Origin: Candidatus Nealsonbacteria bacterium CG11_big_fil_rev_8_21_14_0_20_37_68
Lineage (GTDB): Bacteria > Patescibacteriota > Minisyncoccia > Minisyncoccales > GCA-002782225
Reading direction: 5' to 3'
Length of the DNA stretch: 6,440 nt
Assembly: GCA_002787295.1 (NCBI GenBank)
Contig: PCWJ01000051.1
Span: forward strand, 8,285 to 14,724
Shown here: one piece after another, positions 4,949 through 6,440 of the stretch
Layout of the letters: each line of letters opens with the position of its first letter
Numbering within the stretch: position 1 is the first letter of the stretch
Program-made: the position numbers and the translations under genes
Notes under the pieces: model-generated
Seen by the model: only the letters and a program-made list of their open reading frames with translations
The model's database searches: none
Told to the model about the DNA's origin: nothing

Positions 4949-4996
4949 GAACATAGTTCAGTTTATCGCGAGCCCGAAGGGCGAGCGACTATGTTC
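4949..4996. repeat. palindromic hairpin overlapping the 3' end of pilN
   Basis: The outer stem GAACATAGT/ACTATGTTC (4949-4957 with 4988-4996) encloses an inner hairpin at 4967-4987: CGC/GCG, tandem G-A mismatches, GCCC/GGGC and a GAA loop. A 9-nt bulge lies on one side only (4958-4966). On the minus strand the inner hairpin is read as the last codons of pilN and the bulge contains its stop codon. It looks like an inserted palindromic element. Confidence 0.55.
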
Positions 4997-5553
4997 AAAC
5001 TTATTGTAAAATTATTAGGATTTAACCAGTTAGAAGATGGGAAATAAATATCTTTGAAGTTTTCCCGGGCTTCTAAATTTTTTTTAAATTGAAACAGGCT
5101 CTCGCGATCGGGACATGCACCCAAGATATCAATCTTGGAAATATACCGGCCAGCAGAAGAATCGTAATCCCTGCGATAAGAAAATTTAGTCAAATAAGAA
5201 CCTAATGGTAAAATCTCCGATATACTTTCTAAAATTGAGGCCGGGCTAACTTCCTGTTGATAAAAAGAATTCAGCTTAGAAAGATTGGTGTTGATTTTCT
5301 TAACTTCCCCCTCTAAGTCTTGAATCCCTAAAAATTCTATTCTCTTTTGCTCTAACCCAATCACCTTCTTTTCAGATTCGGTCAAAATTTGCTGGGCCAC
5401 GTCCAATCCACTACAGCTTATTTTAACCGCCAATAAAATCAGGGTTAGGGCAATTAAAAAAGCAAAGAGAAAAATCTCTAAATTTAAGATTATTTTCCAA
5501 TACAGTTCGCTTTCCAATTCTCTTTTGTATGATGGAGGCAATAAATTAATCAT
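4963..5553 (-). CDS. pilN: PilN type IV pilus assembly protein
   Basis: This 196-residue protein starts with MINLLPP, the conserved PilN N-terminal motif whose INLLP stretch binds PilM at the cytoplasmic face. One transmembrane helix follows at about 20-43, then a coiled-coil segment at about 55-100 and a small alpha/beta domain ending in the strand ISLNIV. PilN and PilO form the inner-membrane platform connecting PilM to the secretin. The last seven residues, ARPSGSR, come mostly from a GC-rich hairpin (4967-4987) and look like an add-on to the family's normal end. The ATG at 5553 has no Shine-Dalgarno site; a 7-bp hairpin (5556-5572) ends 2 nt before it. pilM lies 171 nt upstream on the same strand. 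Confidence 0.9.
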   Translation of the reverse strand: MINLLPPSYKRELESELYWKIILNLEIFLFAFLIALTLILLAVKISCSGLDVAQQILTESEKKVIGLEQKRIEFLGIQDLEGEVKKINTNLSKLNSFYQQEVSPASILESISEILPLGSYLTKFSYRRDYDSSAGRYISKIDILGACPDRESLFQFKKNLEARENFKDIYFPSSNWLNPNNFTISLNIVARPSGSR

Positions 5554-5555
5554 TT

Positions 5556-5647
5556 ATTTTGCTTCGCAAAATTTTACAATTACTCAATTAACGAATTGAT
5601 TTGACATGGGTTGACTTAACCCCATTAGCGAGAACAGTTCTCGCTAA
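5556..5647 (-). other. cluster of four hairpins in the pilM-pilN gap
   Basis: In the 171-nt gap (5554-5724) four stem-loops follow each other: 5556-5572 (7 bp, TTC loop), 5584-5599 (6 bp), 5606-5625 (7 bp with one bulged C) and 5625-5647 (a perfect 10 bp with a CAG loop). None has a terminator-type T tract on the minus strand. I see no ORF and no convincing promoter here; a TAAAAT near 5680 lacks a good -35. Confidence 0.55.
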
Positions 5648-5677
5648 ATTAAATTTAGAATTGCGAATTAACGAATT
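5586..5677. repeat. two direct copies of AATTAACGAATT in the pilM-pilN gap
   Basis: The 12-mer occurs at 5586-5597 and again at 5666-5677, 80 nt apart. The first copy is part of the 5584-5599 hairpin, while the second is preceded by a further GAATT-like unit. In this AT-rich context part of the similarity may be chance. Confidence 0.45.
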
Positions 5678-5724
5678 TTATAAACTCTCAAATCCGCAAA
5701 CGTGTTAATTATCTAATTCCTTAA

Positions 5725-6440
5725 TTATTTAGATTGAACGCCCACCAGTGCCAACCCTAAAGCCGTCGTGTATTTTAATGAGTCTTCGGGTGATAATTTT
5801 GGATTTGCGCCCTCCGGCAAAATATTCACCCAAGGATTTCCGAATTTGACCGAAATTTTTAAGTCTTTGGACAAAATCTCGGAGATTTCTTTCAGTTTGG
5901 GGGAATTGCCCGAAACTAAAATTTTTTCAATCTTTTTTATCTCCGGATGGTGAGACTGAAAATATTCAACATATTTTTTAATTTCTTCGGAAAGAAGAGC
6001 AAATTGCCCTTCGGAGACTAAAATAGAAGAAGTAAATCTTATTGAGTTTTTTAAAAAAATAATGAAATTAGCCTTAGTTTCTTCTAAATCAATCAGGGCC
6101 AGGGGAAATTGGCTTTCCTCATTTTTGATTAAAGCCCTGGAGATTGCTATTGACTCGGTTTCGAAAACTTTTGGTAAAATCCCAGCTTTTTTAAATACCG
6201 ATAAGTAACTATCCACTATGGTTTTTGGCAGAGCAACAACTAAAACCTCTTGAACTGAGTCTTCTTTTAAAAAAGAAGGTGAGATAACCCGAAAATCTAA
6301 ATAAACTTGTTCAATCGGTAAGGGTATATGGTTTTCTGCTTCATAAATAATGGCGCTTTGAAGTTCTTCTTTGGTCATTTTTGGCATTTGAATCACCTGC
6401 AAAAATGCCTTTTGTTCCGGCAGGGAAGCCACCGCATATT
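5725..6440 (-). CDS. pilM: PilM type IV pilus assembly ATPase-like protein, 5' end outside the window
   Basis: PilM is an actin/FtsA-fold cytoplasmic protein that binds the N-terminus of PilN and links the pilus motor to the inner-membrane platform. About 238 codons are visible, and the frame stays open to the right edge, so roughly the first 110 residues of a usual 350 are missing. The visible part begins YAVASLPEQKAFLQVIQMPK and continues with EELQSAIIYEAENHIPLP, both characteristic of PilM. Later features are ALIDLE (the start of the second subdomain), LVSGNSPKL (the ATP-binding glycine turn of the actin fold) and the C-terminal GNPWVNI element followed by TTALGLALVG. A GTG at 6432 could start an ORF, but conserved PilM sequence upstream of this region should exist, so it is not taken as the start. 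Confidence 0.92.
   Translation of the reverse strand, partial: YAVASLPEQKAFLQVIQMPKMTKEELQSAIIYEAENHIPLPIEQVYLDFRVISPSFLKEDSVQEVLVVALPKTIVDSYLSVFKKAGILPKVFETESIAISRALIKNEESQFPLALIDLEETKANFIIFLKNSIRFTSSILVSEGQFALLSEEIKKYVEYFQSHHPEIKKIEKILVSGNSPKLKEISEILSKDLKISVKFGNPWVNILPEGANPKLSPEDSLKYTTALGLALVGVQSK

Noticed and set aside
5554..5724. CRISPR array from repeated motifs
   Set aside because: Only two copies of a 12-mer are present, without regular spacers.

Overview
The window looks like a piece of a small, AT-rich bacterial genome, most likely a Candidate Phyla Radiation (Patescibacteria) member. That is an inference. It rests on a type IV pilus block of pilM-pilN-pilO followed by a short unnamed membrane protein, on four tRNA genes none of which encodes its CCA end, on AT-rich genes mostly lacking Shine-Dalgarno sites, and on short versions of familiar proteins. 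UGA is not used as a sense codon in any gene seen.

Layout, left to right. 1-201 is non-coding and holds a bidirectional terminator. 202-1158 (-) is a geranylgeranyl-reductase-type flavoprotein. 1345-1416 (-) is tRNA-Ala(GGC). 1452-2225 (-) is a PlsC-like acyltransferase with clearly higher GC than its surroundings and a perfect Shine-Dalgarno site. 2306-2378 (-) is tRNA-Arg(CCT). Around 2467-2514 two promoters point away from each other: leftward to tRNA-Arg and the acyltransferase, rightward to an HtrA-family serine protease (2536-3558, +), the only plus-strand gene. A bidirectional terminator (3621-3650) separates htrA from a convergent tRNA-His/tRNA-Arg(TCT) pair. From 3934 to the right edge lies the minus-strand pilus block: pilM (5' end cut off), pilN, pilO and a 99-aa membrane protein.

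How the genes work together. PilM, PilN and PilO form the inner-membrane alignment platform of type IV pili, and the 99-aa protein probably belongs to the same assembly. The acyltransferase and the reductase-like flavoprotein are both plausibly lipid enzymes and may be read in the same direction, but a common pathway is only a guess. HtrA is a quality-control protease.

The most unusual signal is structural. All three tRNA leaders (tRNA-Ala, tRNA-Arg(CCT), tRNA-Arg(TCT)) carry two tandem hairpins in which one short middle segment can pair either with an upstream segment or with the first 3-4 nucleotides of the tRNA. The sequences differ but the plan is the same. The pilN-pilO and pilM-pilN gaps are also unusually long and filled with perfect hairpins, including a three-way-junction fold and hairpins placed at the pilN and pilO start codons.
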